Part shown: in pieces, positions 19,996 to 28,107 of the stretch
How the letters are laid out: the number at the start of each line of letters is the position of its first letter
Position numbering within the stretch: the first letter of the stretch is position 1
DNA from: Cladosporium sp. IMV 00045
Lineage: Eukaryota > Ascomycota > Dothideomycetes > Cladosporiales > Cladosporiaceae
Assembly (NCBI GenBank): GCA_001931905.2
Contig: MSJI02000354.1
Location: 1-28,107, forward strand
Length of the DNA stretch: 28,107 nucleotides
Direction of reading: 5' to 3'
Position numbers and translations under genes: made by a program
The notes under the pieces: generated by a model
The model's input: the letters and a program-made list of their open reading frames with translations, nothing else
Database searches by the model: none
Told to the model about the DNA's origin: nothing

Positions 19996-22193
19996 CTAAA
20001 AAGCAGCACCCATCGCCTCATCCTCCGTGAAACCCCTCACAGCCTCCTCGGCCAACTCACTCCTAACAGCAGCGGTATCGCTCTCGCGGACGAGACGGTC
20101 CCAATCGCGCAGGGCTTTGCGCTTCCTGCCCTCCTTCTCCTCGATCTGCCGGCGCAGCTTCTCCGACTCGTCGTTCAGCTTGTCGAGGCGCGAGCGGTCG
20201 AGGATCGGCGAGGCTTTGCGGCCGCCGGGGAGGATTTTGGGCAAGTCGCGCAGCGCGGGGTGCACGTTGCTGTTGGGCATCATGCTGGAAGGCTGCGTTG
20301 GGGCGTGCGAGTAAATTTCCGATTCGCGGCGGCGGTCGCTGGCGGGGCCGGAGGGGATGTTGCTGTTACTTTGGGAACTGGGGCCGGTAGGGATTGAGGG
20401 CTCGGTTGGGCGGCGATAGGGTGCAGGGGTGCTGCCGGAAGCAGAGCTGGCGCGGGGGCCTGTGGGGGTGTCGGGGATGGCTTGACCGTTTGGTGCGAAT
20501 CGTTGGGAGCGGGGGTATGTGGTTGCGGTAGAGTTGCTGTTTTGGCGGAATGGTGCAGGGGGGCCTTGGGAAGAAAAGGAGCCTCGGGGTCCAGAAGGCG
20601 GGCCTTGGTGTTGAAAGTCTTGTTGTTCGTGCTCGACATAGCCCTGCCCGCGGCCAAAGCCGCCTGGAGAAGGACCACCGCCTCTGCCTCCACGGAAACC
20701 GGGGCCACCGTAGCCTCCTCGGCCGCGAGGGGCGAAGTCACCTCCGAAGCCGCCACGGCCCCGAGGACCGCCGAAGCCACCTCGAGGAGCAAAGTCGCCA
20801 CGGGGACCAGATGGAGGAGCGGCAGGTGCTCTGGCATGAGCGGAGACAGGAGCGGCGGCGGCGGCAGGACCAGTGGGCGGAGCCATGGAGCTTGAGGGAG
20901 CGCGGTATCCACTAGATGGGCCCGTCGGCGGGGCGCGGACTGGCATATCGTCAGCCCGATAAGGTTCGCGAGGTGGCGGGATGCGGTCTTCCTGATCATA
21001 CGAACGCTCGGCGGGATAGTCGCGGTCCTCAGTCACAGGAGGAGGCGAAGGATCCCTGGCTCTCGGGGAGCGCGGTGCGCGGTAAGGTTCCCGGCTTTCA
21101 TACGGATCCCGAGGTGCCATGCGGCCTGGTCTCTCGTCAATCGAAGGTTGCGCTCCAGCTCTCAAGGGAGGAGAAGAACGGCGAGACGTGGCCACGGAGT
21201 CTCTGCCACGCTCGTCGTACTCCTCGTACGGCTGTCTGCTAGCTCTTGCTGGAGACGGTGAGCGAGGTGCTGACGCCGGCACGGGTGCTGGGCGACGCCA
21301 GTCACCAACGTCTCTAGGATCGGTCCTGTCGTTTCTTCTGAGCGGCGAACGGGAGTCTGCGCGTCTGTAGCCACGAGTAACACCACGAGCGATTGGAGAG
21401 CGCTCTCCACGAGGGGAAAAGCCACGACGGGGTGGACTGCCGGTCCGGGACGGCGGGTAGTCTTCATATCTGCCTCTGGGACCAGGGCTGGCCAGTCTTT
21501 CACGCTTGGCTGGGGGAGGTGACCTGCGTCCTCTGCTGTCAATGGGCGAAGGGTCGCGTGCACGCTTCAACGGCACAGGCGAACGCTCTCTCTCACGGTA
21601 CCGAGGAGGCGAGCGAGCGGCGGCGGCAGCGTATCCTCTGTTGTCTCTGAACTCCCTGTCGTCACGGAAAGACCTGTCATCGCGGAACTCCCTTTCACCC
21701 CTGAAACTTCTGGGCTCTCTTTCCGGGTCTCTTCTGAACAGATCGTCCCTCGGAAGATCTTCTCTTCTGATAGGCGGAGGCGAACGAGGCCTGGCCCTGT
21801 AGCTGTCGCCGCCCCTCGGCTCCCTGTATCTGTCTCTTGGAGATGGCGAGCGTCTGCGGTAGGTGTCGGCGCGAGGCGGCGGGCTACGGCTGCGTCCACG
21901 AGCGGGGACGTATGCACGGCGAGGAGGCGGTGGCGAGCGAGCGCGGTAGGAGTCTGCGCGAGGAGAGCGGCCGCCGGGACGGTAGGACTGGCCACGGCTG
22001 CCGTAGCGGTCCTCTGGCGGGATGTCGAGGGGTCTGCAATGTCGTAGTCAGTTTTCGATGGTCCACTGATTTATTCGAGCTGTGTGCATGATGTCGAGAT
22101 TGTTCGCCAGTGTGTCCTCGAGACCTTGATGTCCGCCAAAATGTTTCACATGCTTTACACGCTAGAGCAAACACACCTTCTGTCCCTGTCCAT
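19996..22193 (-). CDS. SR/RGG-rich nuclear protein (serine/arginine repetitive matrix-like)
   Basis: Exon 1 is only 17 nt (22177-22193; MDRDR plus two bases) and exon 2 is 19996-22033, giving 684 residues. The intron 22034-22176 has a GTGTGT donor, a CTGAC branch and a TTGCAG acceptor. Without exon 1 the long frame has no ATG at its upstream end. Residues up to about 400 are Arg/Ser/Pro/Asp-rich, with many RSPPP, RRSPSPR and RDDR units. A Gly-Arg (RGG) segment follows (RGDFAPRGGFGGPRGRGGF ... FRGGRGGG). A conserved-looking C-terminal block carries HPALRDLPKILPGGRKASPILDRSRL and a charged coil (DESEKLRRQIEEKEGRKRKALRDWDRLV). Such composition is typical of splicing-associated or mRNP proteins that are phosphorylated on SR repeats and methylated on RGG. 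There is no RRM domain. The exact orthologue is not clear to me. SF3B2 lies just upstream. Confidence 0.8.
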
Positions 22194-23105
22194 GATGGCT
22201 CTTTTCTGCACTTGGATCTGAAAAAAGCCGAATCGGTTAGTCGTGATATCTGATTGGAGTCGGAATCCGCTCAGAAAGTCTTGTGGTGTTGAAGTCGGCG
22301 TTGCTGTGTAAACAAAAAGACCTCATGGGCGAAAGTTGAAGCGCTTGCGGAGGTGGAAGCGCATCGGCGGAGGTGTCGGGTCTTGGCAGCTCACAGGCCA
22401 GCGGGTGAGAGGGTCGTGAACAAACGCTCACTGCACTCGGTGTGACAGCGCGCAAGGCCTCGACAGACAAACATTGAGCGATGAATTGCTCCAGGCCGTG
22501 TCACTGTCTTGATGGATAGTCAGCCGCATGTGCCTCATGCCTGGTCCTTTTCCACTCATGCATCATCTCTGCACTCGCTTCCTCCACCTGGCCGACTCGT
22601 CTCACTCCGTAATGCCTCATGACCATCCCTCCACTCTTGATTGTGCACTCACGCCTCTTGGGTTTTCCACGTCCCAGCACACATGCTTCTCTGTTGTCAG
22701 TCATCTGATATCAGTACAATGAAAGTCAGGAAAAACGGAAAACGGCCCTAGAGTGAGCAATTCGACTCGGCACTTTCGATCCTGAAGTTCGGTTCTTTGA
22801 CAATGCTGATTTGTTTCATATACTTTCTTTCTTTGAAGACTCCCTGAATTCCACGGCGCGGTCTGGCGTGATCGGTATATCGCCAGAGAGGATGTTTCCG
22901 TGGGGGTTGGGGGTAATTGTACAACTGCGCTCTCTCGTTCTTCCTTCCATCTTGAAGCCCAAACCGAAAATAACACCAAAAAATCCCTCCCTGCCTCTGA
23001 ACTCCACGCTTTGGTAAAAACCAGAATCTTGAAAATGATTAAGTTCTTGACGCCCCCCTTTCCCCCATTCTTACACGCCCAAGCCACCTTTCTCCATCAT
23101 CATAA
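22194..23105. other. Intergenic: promoter of the SR/RGG gene and 3' flank of SF3B2
   Basis: 912 bp between two co-oriented minus-strand genes. Small frames (for example 22237-22470 minus, 22701-23087 minus) have no recognisable content and no splice-supported structure. A CT-rich stretch lies at 23050-23105. I see no other element. Confidence 0.5.
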
Positions 23106-24947
23106 TCACCTCCTACTAGCCCTTTCCTTATCCTTCTTAAGCCTCTTCGCGCCCTCTTCGGCAATCATAGCGCTCAAGTCATCGCGATCCACGGCCCCCG
23201 ACCAGCCACCGGCGTTCTCCCTCTCCCTCTGCTCTTCATACCTCTTCTTAATCTCGTCTTTGCTAAGCTTGTCATCGCGCTCCAGAGCATCTGTGTCGAC
23301 GCTGACGTCCAAATCGCCAACCTTCCTCTTCTTGCCTCTGTCGTCACGCTCAGAGCCAAGTACGGGACCGGTAGGAGCGCCGCCGCGAGAGTTGGACAAG
23401 TCGTATGCGCGCTCGCCGCCGAAGAAGCCTTCGTTGCGGATGGAGCGCTCGTTGAGAACGGTGCCGGCTGAACGGGGATAGTGCGATTCCTCGGTTGCAG
23501 AGCCGCGACGTTGTTTGCGGAGGTTGAATTCGTCGGCCATGCTTTGCGTGCCCATGTCCGTGGGAACGGAGCTGTAGATTCCGCCTGGCGTTTCGGTTCC
23601 GGCAAAGGGTGTTTCGGTGCCACGACCGTCTTCGTCCTCTTCCTCCTCGTCCTCTTCTTCCTCCTCTTCTTCCTCTTCTTCGTCATCATCCTCGGGTGGT
23701 GCCAATTCTCCCCAAACGGTCTTGTCCACCGGTTCTGCCTTCGCTGCCTGCTCTGCCTGACTTTCCTGCTCCCCAACACCAAAGACGTCACCTCCCCAAA
23801 GTGGCTTACCTTGATCGTCAAGTGGCGGTTTGCCGTAGCCGCCAGCGTGGAATCCCCACTGTGCACCGTAAGGTGGCGGGGCGTTGAGTCCAGCAATTTT
23901 CATTGCAGGATACGATGGAGGTGGGCCGAAACGTTGTTGGTTGATGAGCCATGGTGGGGGCGCGCCAGGTGGCATGTTGAGCGCTTCGCGAAGCTCATCG
24001 CTCAGTTCGCCAGGTCGCAGATGGCGCAGGTTGGTCTCGTACTCCTTGCCTTCGTAGTAGACTTCGCCATATCTAGTAAGGTTAGGCTTGGTCTGACGGC
24101 GGAAGAATGCTTCGTAGAGTTTCTGGTAATCGACGTCGAGCTTGCCCATCTTGGGTTGCACACGTTCACGCTGCCTTTGCTTCAAACTCGCCTCCGCTTG
24201 CTTCTCAAGCACGGCATCGCGCATTTCTGTGATACCAGTCTCGACAATGAACTTCGGCAGGGCGAATCCAGGCTTCTCAACACCACGCTTGGAACTGAGG
24301 TACTCGCGCTTGAGTGACCAGTGACTCGGCACCGGCACGACGTTCCTCGAGCTCTTGATGTTCACCAGTAACCTCGGGTCATGCGCCGATGTGTCAGTCC
24401 ACTCCACAACTTCAGGCTTGCGCACGATAGCCTTGAGCTCAGCAATACTAAGCTTGTTGGCCGCCTTGCGTGCCTTCTTCGAGAGTCGCTGTGTCGTTTC
24501 CGCTTCCTCGTCCTCGCCTTGAATGTTGTCATTGTCGTCGTCATAGAAAACTTCTTCCTTCTCGGGGTCCTTCAGCTCTGGGTCCTGCTTGTCTCCTTCC
24601 TGGAATCTGGCGAACACATCGCGAAACTGGTCGTAGAGTGGGTTGTCTGCGGTGATTTGCACTTCGGAGTCATCGACGTCGGGCACATCCTGTACTGGAT
24701 CGTCTGAGGCGGGCTGGACAGGCTGAACAGGAGTGTTCGCGCTTGCGTCGTCCGCTAGGGTGGTCTTAGGCGCATCGTGGGCAGTCTCTGGTGCTTGAGT
24801 GGCGGATCCCTGAATGCAAGTCAGCCATTGTGAACTCTCGTCCATGATATTGTTGTCGCATACCTCGAGTTTTGCTTGCTTTTTGCGCGCACGACGCTGC
24901 TCATTCTTGGTTGGCTTGCGCGCCTTGGTCTGTTGTTCTGCGGCCAT
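23106..24947 (-). CDS. cus1: Splicing factor 3b subunit 2 (SF3b145 / Cus1)
   Basis: Exon 1 is 24864-24947 (28 residues) and exon 2 is 23106-24809, giving 595 residues. The 54 nt intron (24810-24863) has a GTATGC donor, a GCTGAC branch and an ATTCAG acceptor. It is in frame and stop-free, so a naive reading gives 613 residues. The N-terminus is basic (TKNEQRRARKKQAKLE). The DUF382 core follows (about 160-285: VVEWTDTSAHDPRLLVNIKSS, VPVPSHWSLKREYLSSKRG, PKFIVETGI, RVQPKMGKLDVDYQKLYEAFFRRQTKP). Then comes the Pro-rich PSP domain (about 296-350: LSDELREALNMPPGAPPPW, YPAMKIAGLNAPPPYGAQWG). A Glu/Asp run of more than 20 residues follows. SF3b145 is part of the U2 snRNP SF3b complex that binds near the branch site and pairs with SF3b49. 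The assignment is very secure. Confidence 0.96.
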   Translation of the reverse strand: MAAEQQTKARKPTKNEQRRARKKQAKLEVCDNNIMDESSQWLTCIQGSATQAPETAHDAPKTTLADDASANTPVQPVQPASDDPVQDVPDVDDSEVQITADNPLYDQFRDVFARFQEGDKQDPELKDPEKEEVFYDDDNDNIQGEDEEAETTQRLSKKARKAANKLSIAELKAIVRKPEVVEWTDTSAHDPRLLVNIKSSRNVVPVPSHWSLKREYLSSKRGVEKPGFALPKFIVETGITEMRDAVLEKQAEASLKQRQRERVQPKMGKLDVDYQKLYEAFFRRQTKPNLTRYGEVYYEGKEYETNLRHLRPGELSDELREALNMPPGAPPPWLINQQRFGPPPSYPAMKIAGLNAPPPYGAQWGFHAGGYGKPPLDDQGKPLWGGDVFGVGEQESQAEQAAKAEPVDKTVWGELAPPEDDDEEEEEEEEEEDEEEEDEDGRGTETPFAGTETPGGIYSSVPTDMGTQSMADEFNLRKQRRGSATEESHYPRSAGTVLNERSIRNEGFFGGERAYDLSNSRGGAPTGPVLGSERDDRGKKRKVGDLDVSVDTDALERDDKLSKDEIKKRYEEQRERENAGGWSGAVDRDDLSAMIAEEGAKRLKKDKERASRR

Positions 24948-25509
24948 GACGCCGGGCGTGATGCCTCACCTGTCACACTCAAGTCAAGTTGCCAGCTGCT
25001 CGGTCGAAATGATGTGTACTAGTGTCGGTGGATTTGGGCGGTATGCTAGAAGAGGAGAAGTCAAGTCGTTGTGTCGGTTGTGGAAGAGCTCAAAGAGGCG
25101 ATGAGGTCTTATCGTGGTGTTCGCGCTTCGAAGCGCAACTTCAACTTCAAGTCTCGCGGCAGTCCCCGCTTCACTTGATATTCACAGGGTTAGGGTTGGG
25201 TTACGCTCTCTAACCGCAACATTATTGTCAACCCGTTGTCCACATGACATAGGGACGATGAGATCGATGCAACCGCAGCTAAAAGATATACATCGTTTCT
25301 TTCCTGTTTTTCTGCATACCTTATAGGTGTACGTCCAACGCTTGGAGCCCGCATGTGTCTCTCGCTGCAAGCCAACTTCAAACCAGGACTATATCTATAA
25401 TCCGATGCCGCAACATTTGAGATACAATTTTCAAACGCATACAGAATACTGTCTGCATGACACGGACGATGAAAGATATTATGTACACTGATTGAAAACC
25501 AACCTATCC
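24948..25509. promoter_or_regulatory. Intergenic: SF3B2 upstream region and mtq1 3' flank
   Basis: 562 bp between co-oriented minus-strand genes. The SF3B2-proximal part must contain its promoter. The most notable element is a telomere-like box at 25186-25203, about 240 bp before the SF3B2 start. No small gene is evident. Confidence 0.5.
25186..25203 (+). promoter_or_regulatory. Telomere-like box (telobox) upstream of SF3B2
   Basis: AGGGTTAGGGTTGGGTTA is close to two and a half units of the TTAGGG telomere repeat used by filamentous fungi, with one variant unit. In yeasts and plants such boxes in promoters bind Tbf1/Teb1/TRF-like Myb proteins, often near translation and RNA-processing genes. 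Binding here is inferred. Confidence 0.45.
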
Positions 25510-26706
25510 TCACCGACTCATCCACCGACAACCCTCCCCCCTCCAAGCCACAACAGACCTCCCATTCCCCCTCCCCACCACCCTAATCTTCTGCAAACCC
25601 TTCCAACCAACCCGCATATACTTCTCCTCCTCAGTCCGCGCACCAGGATCATCTCTCCAAATCTCGACCTCCCGCCAACGACCCACAGCCATGGCAGCCA
25701 CGCGACACGCCTGCTCCATATCCGCCACCTCGAACAAGACGACTTTCGTGTCGAGCATGTCGCATATTTCGAACAGTTTTGGGTAGAAGATATCGCCGTC
25801 GTCCAGTGGGGTTTCTGAATATGGCATTAGTGGAGAATCTGTCTGTGGTGGCACCAAAGCAAGTTTGGGCTCGAATTTGCGGACGGACGATGCTGTTGTT
25901 CGTCGAAAGGCTGAGGAGGAGATGTATGGTGGGTTGGAGATGACGATTTCGTAATCGAGCTTCGGCTGAGGTCGACCTTCCATTTCGAGAAGTGCGTTGA
26001 CGACACTTGAAGGTTCATCTTCGTCGGCGAGAAGATCTGCCTGTAGGAATTGGATTTCGCGCAGAGTAGCTATGCGTTGCGATGCTGAGTTTCGCGCGGT
26101 AGCTTGCTCGCGGAGTTGAATCGATTTGTTCTCCTCGGCCAGACGCAGGGCTTTGGATGAGATGTCCACGCCTGCGAGACGGGCCACGTTGGGGTTCACG
26201 TCGCTGTGGCTGAACAGCTCATGGTGAAGGAGTAAAGGGATGCAACCTGTGCCTGTGCAAAGGTCCAGAATACTGACTGGATGTTCAGCAGGGCTCTGTT
26301 TCCACGATTGAGACAGGAGACTGGCAAGGTGCGAGACGGAAGCAGCTGTTTCTTGTCTACGAACAACGGATATCAGATGGAGTGCAAGGACGAAAGCTAT
26401 TGAGACCACCGACCTTGGTATGAGCACTTCCGGCCGACATTTAATTTCAAGATGGCCGAAAAACTCAGTGCCCAGGATATACTGCAGAGGCTCGCCTTTG
26501 GCGCGACGGGTTACATACTGCCGGAGAAGACGTTGCTGGTTACCATTGGATTGTTTGTTGGAAGAAACCACCTCGGCGGCATGCTCATCGAGCCATCTCA
26601 GCTCGTTCCGACAAGATTGCAAGTCTCTACACACGGGAAGCAGAGGCGGTAGTAGAGGATCAATCCGTCGCGCGTGACGAAGCAGCGTAGGCGGTATGCG
26701 TGGCAT
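25510..26706 (-). CDS. mtq1: Mitochondrial peptide-chain release factor glutamine N5-methyltransferase (Mtq1/HemK/PrmC)
   Basis: Exon 1 is 26414-26706 and exon 2 is 25510-26356, giving 379 residues. The intron 26357-26413 (57 nt) is in frame and stop-free. It has an unusual GTCGGT donor, a CTGAT branch and a TTCGTAG acceptor. Removing it restores VLIPRQETAAS, the IPRxET motif of PrmC enzymes. Family features in order: an N-terminal helical domain with RRAKGEPLQYILGTEFFGHLEIKC (about 67-90), the SAM-binding motif I DLCTGTGCIPLLL (129-141), an acidic GVDISSKAL (motif II), and the catalytic VISNPPYIS (NPPY 239-242). The enzyme methylates the Gln of the GGQ motif in mitochondrial release factor 1. 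Mitochondrial targeting is expected from the family and fits the Arg-rich, acid-poor start. It is divergent from hem13. Confidence 0.93.
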   Translation of the reverse strand: MPRIPPTLLRHARRIDPLLPPLLPVCRDLQSCRNELRWLDEHAAEVVSSNKQSNGNQQRLLRQYVTRRAKGEPLQYILGTEFFGHLEIKCRPEVLIPRSVVSIAFVLALHLISVVRRQETAASVSHLASLLSQSWKQSPAEHPVSILDLCTGTGCIPLLLHHELFSHSDVNPNVARLAGVDISSKALRLAEENKSIQLREQATARNSASQRIATLREIQFLQADLLADEDEPSSVVNALLEMEGRPQPKLDYEIVISNPPYISSSAFRRTTASSVRKFEPKLALVPPQTDSPLMPYSETPLDDGDIFYPKLFEICDMLDTKVVLFEVADMEQACRVAAMAVGRWREVEIWRDDPGARTEEEKYMRVGWKGLQKIRVVGRGNGRSVVAWRGEGCRWMSR

Positions 26707-27032
26707 GCGAGATGGGCGGAGGTCGCCGCGAAAAGGGAGGAATTAATACACAAAGCAAAGGGAGATGGTTCGTTCGTTCGTCCATCGTTGCTGACCGACG
26801 CACGAGCGTCTTCACGGTGGAGCTGGACTGTGTTTCGCCCGCATCAAGCCGCGGTGTTTTGCGAGACTTTGCCCATCAAATCTCAGGGTCAGAGTCAAGT
26901 CGTAATGACCAGAACTGCTTGCTTTTACATGACGTGAACCACCTTTCGCTCTCCCCCTCTTCTCCTCCCCTCCTTCTATTATCGTTCACTTTGTATATTA
27001 CTTCTGTTAGACAAATCACACCCACAGCAATC
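26707..27032. promoter_or_regulatory. Shared promoter region between mtq1 and hem13
   Basis: 326 bp separate the two divergent ATGs. Both products serve mitochondria, so a shared control region is plausible. The hem13-proximal part is CT-rich (26945-26990) and followed by TTTGTATATTAC, a possible TATA-like element about 40 bp before the ATG. No binding site is certain. Confidence 0.45.
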
Positions 27033-28107
27033 ATGACTGGCATTCGCCCTCCAATCCTCGACGCTGCGTTCCGGTCGTGCACTCGTGCCCGCCGAGCTCC
27101 AGCTCTTCGCAATGCGCCTTTCAGCAGGCGAACTCCCACGATTCAATGCAGACATTTTGGCGAGGCTGGCGGTAGGCCTCCAACGCCGCCCGGTGGAGGC
27201 GTTGGCAAGAACACTGTCGTTGCTCCCAAGACCCGCCTGGCGGTCGGTGTCGTCTTCATTGGCGCATTGATCTACTCAATGGTATGAACAAATCCTTCGC
27301 CATCTACTCATACAATCGCTTACAAGAACCACCAGGCCACTGGCGATGCGGAACAGCAGCTCGAAGCTCCATCCATAGCCGAGCGGGACAGTCTCAGTAA
27401 GCGCGAGTCCGGCGTGACCGACGCCTCTCCCATGCGTCTGCGAATGGAACAGTTCATTAAGGCCAAGCAGGAGGAGATCGTCCGCGCGCTTGAAGCCGTC
27501 GACGGCAAGCGCTTCCAAGTCGACAAGTGGGAGCGGCCGAACGGAGGAGGCGGAATCAGCTGCGTGCTGCAAGACGGCAATGTGTTCGAGAAGGCGGGCG
27601 TGAACATCTCGGTCGTGTACGGCACGCTTCCCCGACAGGCGATCAGCAAGATGAGAGTCAACCACAAGGCGCTGGACCCGGACGTCGAGAGCTTGGAGTT
27701 CTTCGCCGCTGGCTTGAGCTTGGTCGTCCACCCTCAAAACCCAATGGCGCCGACGGTGCACTTGAACTACCGCTACTTTGAGACTGCCAACGCGGACGGC
27801 ACCACTAACGCGTGGTGGTTCGGCGGCGGAACCGATCTGACGCCGTCGTACCTCTTCGACGAGGACGTGATCCACTTCCACCGCAACATCAAGGACGCAT
27901 GCGACAAGCACGACAAGGAATACTACTCGCGCTTCAAGAAGTGGTGCGACGAGTACTTCTACATCCCCCACCGCAATGAATCCCGCGGCGTGGGCGGCAT
28001 CTTCTTCGACGATCTCGACGAGAGCGAGAAGGACCAGGAATCCCTCTTCAACTACATTCAGACTTGCGCGCACGCTTTCCTGCCCTCGTACATCCCCATC
28101 GTCGAGA
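27033..28107 (+). CDS. hem13: Coproporphyrinogen III oxidase, C-terminus beyond the window
   Basis: Exon 1 is 27033-27281 (83 codons); exon 2 starts at 27336 and is open to the window end. The 54 nt intron has a GTATGA donor and a CACCAG acceptor in phase 0. Exon 1 encodes an Arg-rich, acid-poor presequence ([22 protein letters not shown]), a Gly/Pro linker and a hydrophobic segment ([15 protein letters not shown]). The catalytic domain begins in exon 2 with [20 protein letters not shown]. It includes [43 protein letters not shown], the signature [14 protein letters not shown] and [11 protein letters not shown]. The enzyme oxidatively decarboxylates coproporphyrinogen III to protoporphyrinogen IX in heme synthesis, using O2. 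The yeast enzyme is cytosolic; the presequence plus membrane segment suggests mitochondrial intermembrane-space location here. Roughly 70-90 C-terminal residues are missing. Confidence 0.95.

Noticed and set aside
20482..20895. Plus-strand frames within the SR/RGG gene
   Set aside because: These are shadows caused by the biased Arg/Gly/Pro codon content of the minus-strand gene.

Overview
The window is nuclear DNA from a filamentous ascomycete (Pezizomycotina). A Dothideomycete is my best guess, but the sequence alone does not settle the class. The evidence is short 46-260 nt introns with GT...CTRAY...AG signals, compact intron-poor genes, low-complexity-rich proteins, and protein families with clear ascomycete orthologues. 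I can support eleven protein genes, two of them cut by the window edges. I found no rRNA, tRNA, CRISPR array or recognisable transposon.

Layout from left to right. The 5' part of a zinc-knuckle (CCHC) protein of the Gis2/Byr3/CNBP type lies on the minus strand and runs off the left edge. Next is an F-box protein with a beta-propeller-like region (minus), divergent from a Sae2/Ctp1/CtIP DNA-end-resection factor (plus). A 2.9 kb stretch without a convincing gene follows. Then comes an SREBP-type bHLH transcription factor (minus) with a further 3.6 kb of non-coding DNA on its 5' side. A small secreted protein with an inhibitor-I9 fold (minus) is divergent from the cleavage/polyadenylation factor Pcf11 (plus). 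Then come a secreted protein with a degenerate Hsp70/actin-like fold (plus), a long SR/RGG-rich protein (minus), the U2 snRNP subunit SF3b145/Cus1 (minus) and the mitochondrial release-factor methyltransferase Mtq1/HemK (minus). Mtq1 is divergent from coproporphyrinogen III oxidase Hem13 (plus), which runs off the right edge.

The genes do not form one pathway or a biosynthetic cluster. Several act in RNA metabolism (Gis2, Pcf11, the SR/RGG protein, SF3b145), but they are not co-oriented and I infer no operon-like unit. The most useful points for a second look are: the bHLH gene with its large empty flanks and a G-quadruplex motif at its stop codon; two stop-free, multiple-of-three introns (SF3B2, MTQ1) whose retention would add peptides; an inhibitor-I9 gene whose exon phases do not close with the sites I can see; an N-terminal presequence plus membrane segment on coproporphyrinogen oxidase; and a telomere-like box upstream of SF3B2. 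I saw nothing that amounts to a new defence, mobile or biosynthetic system.
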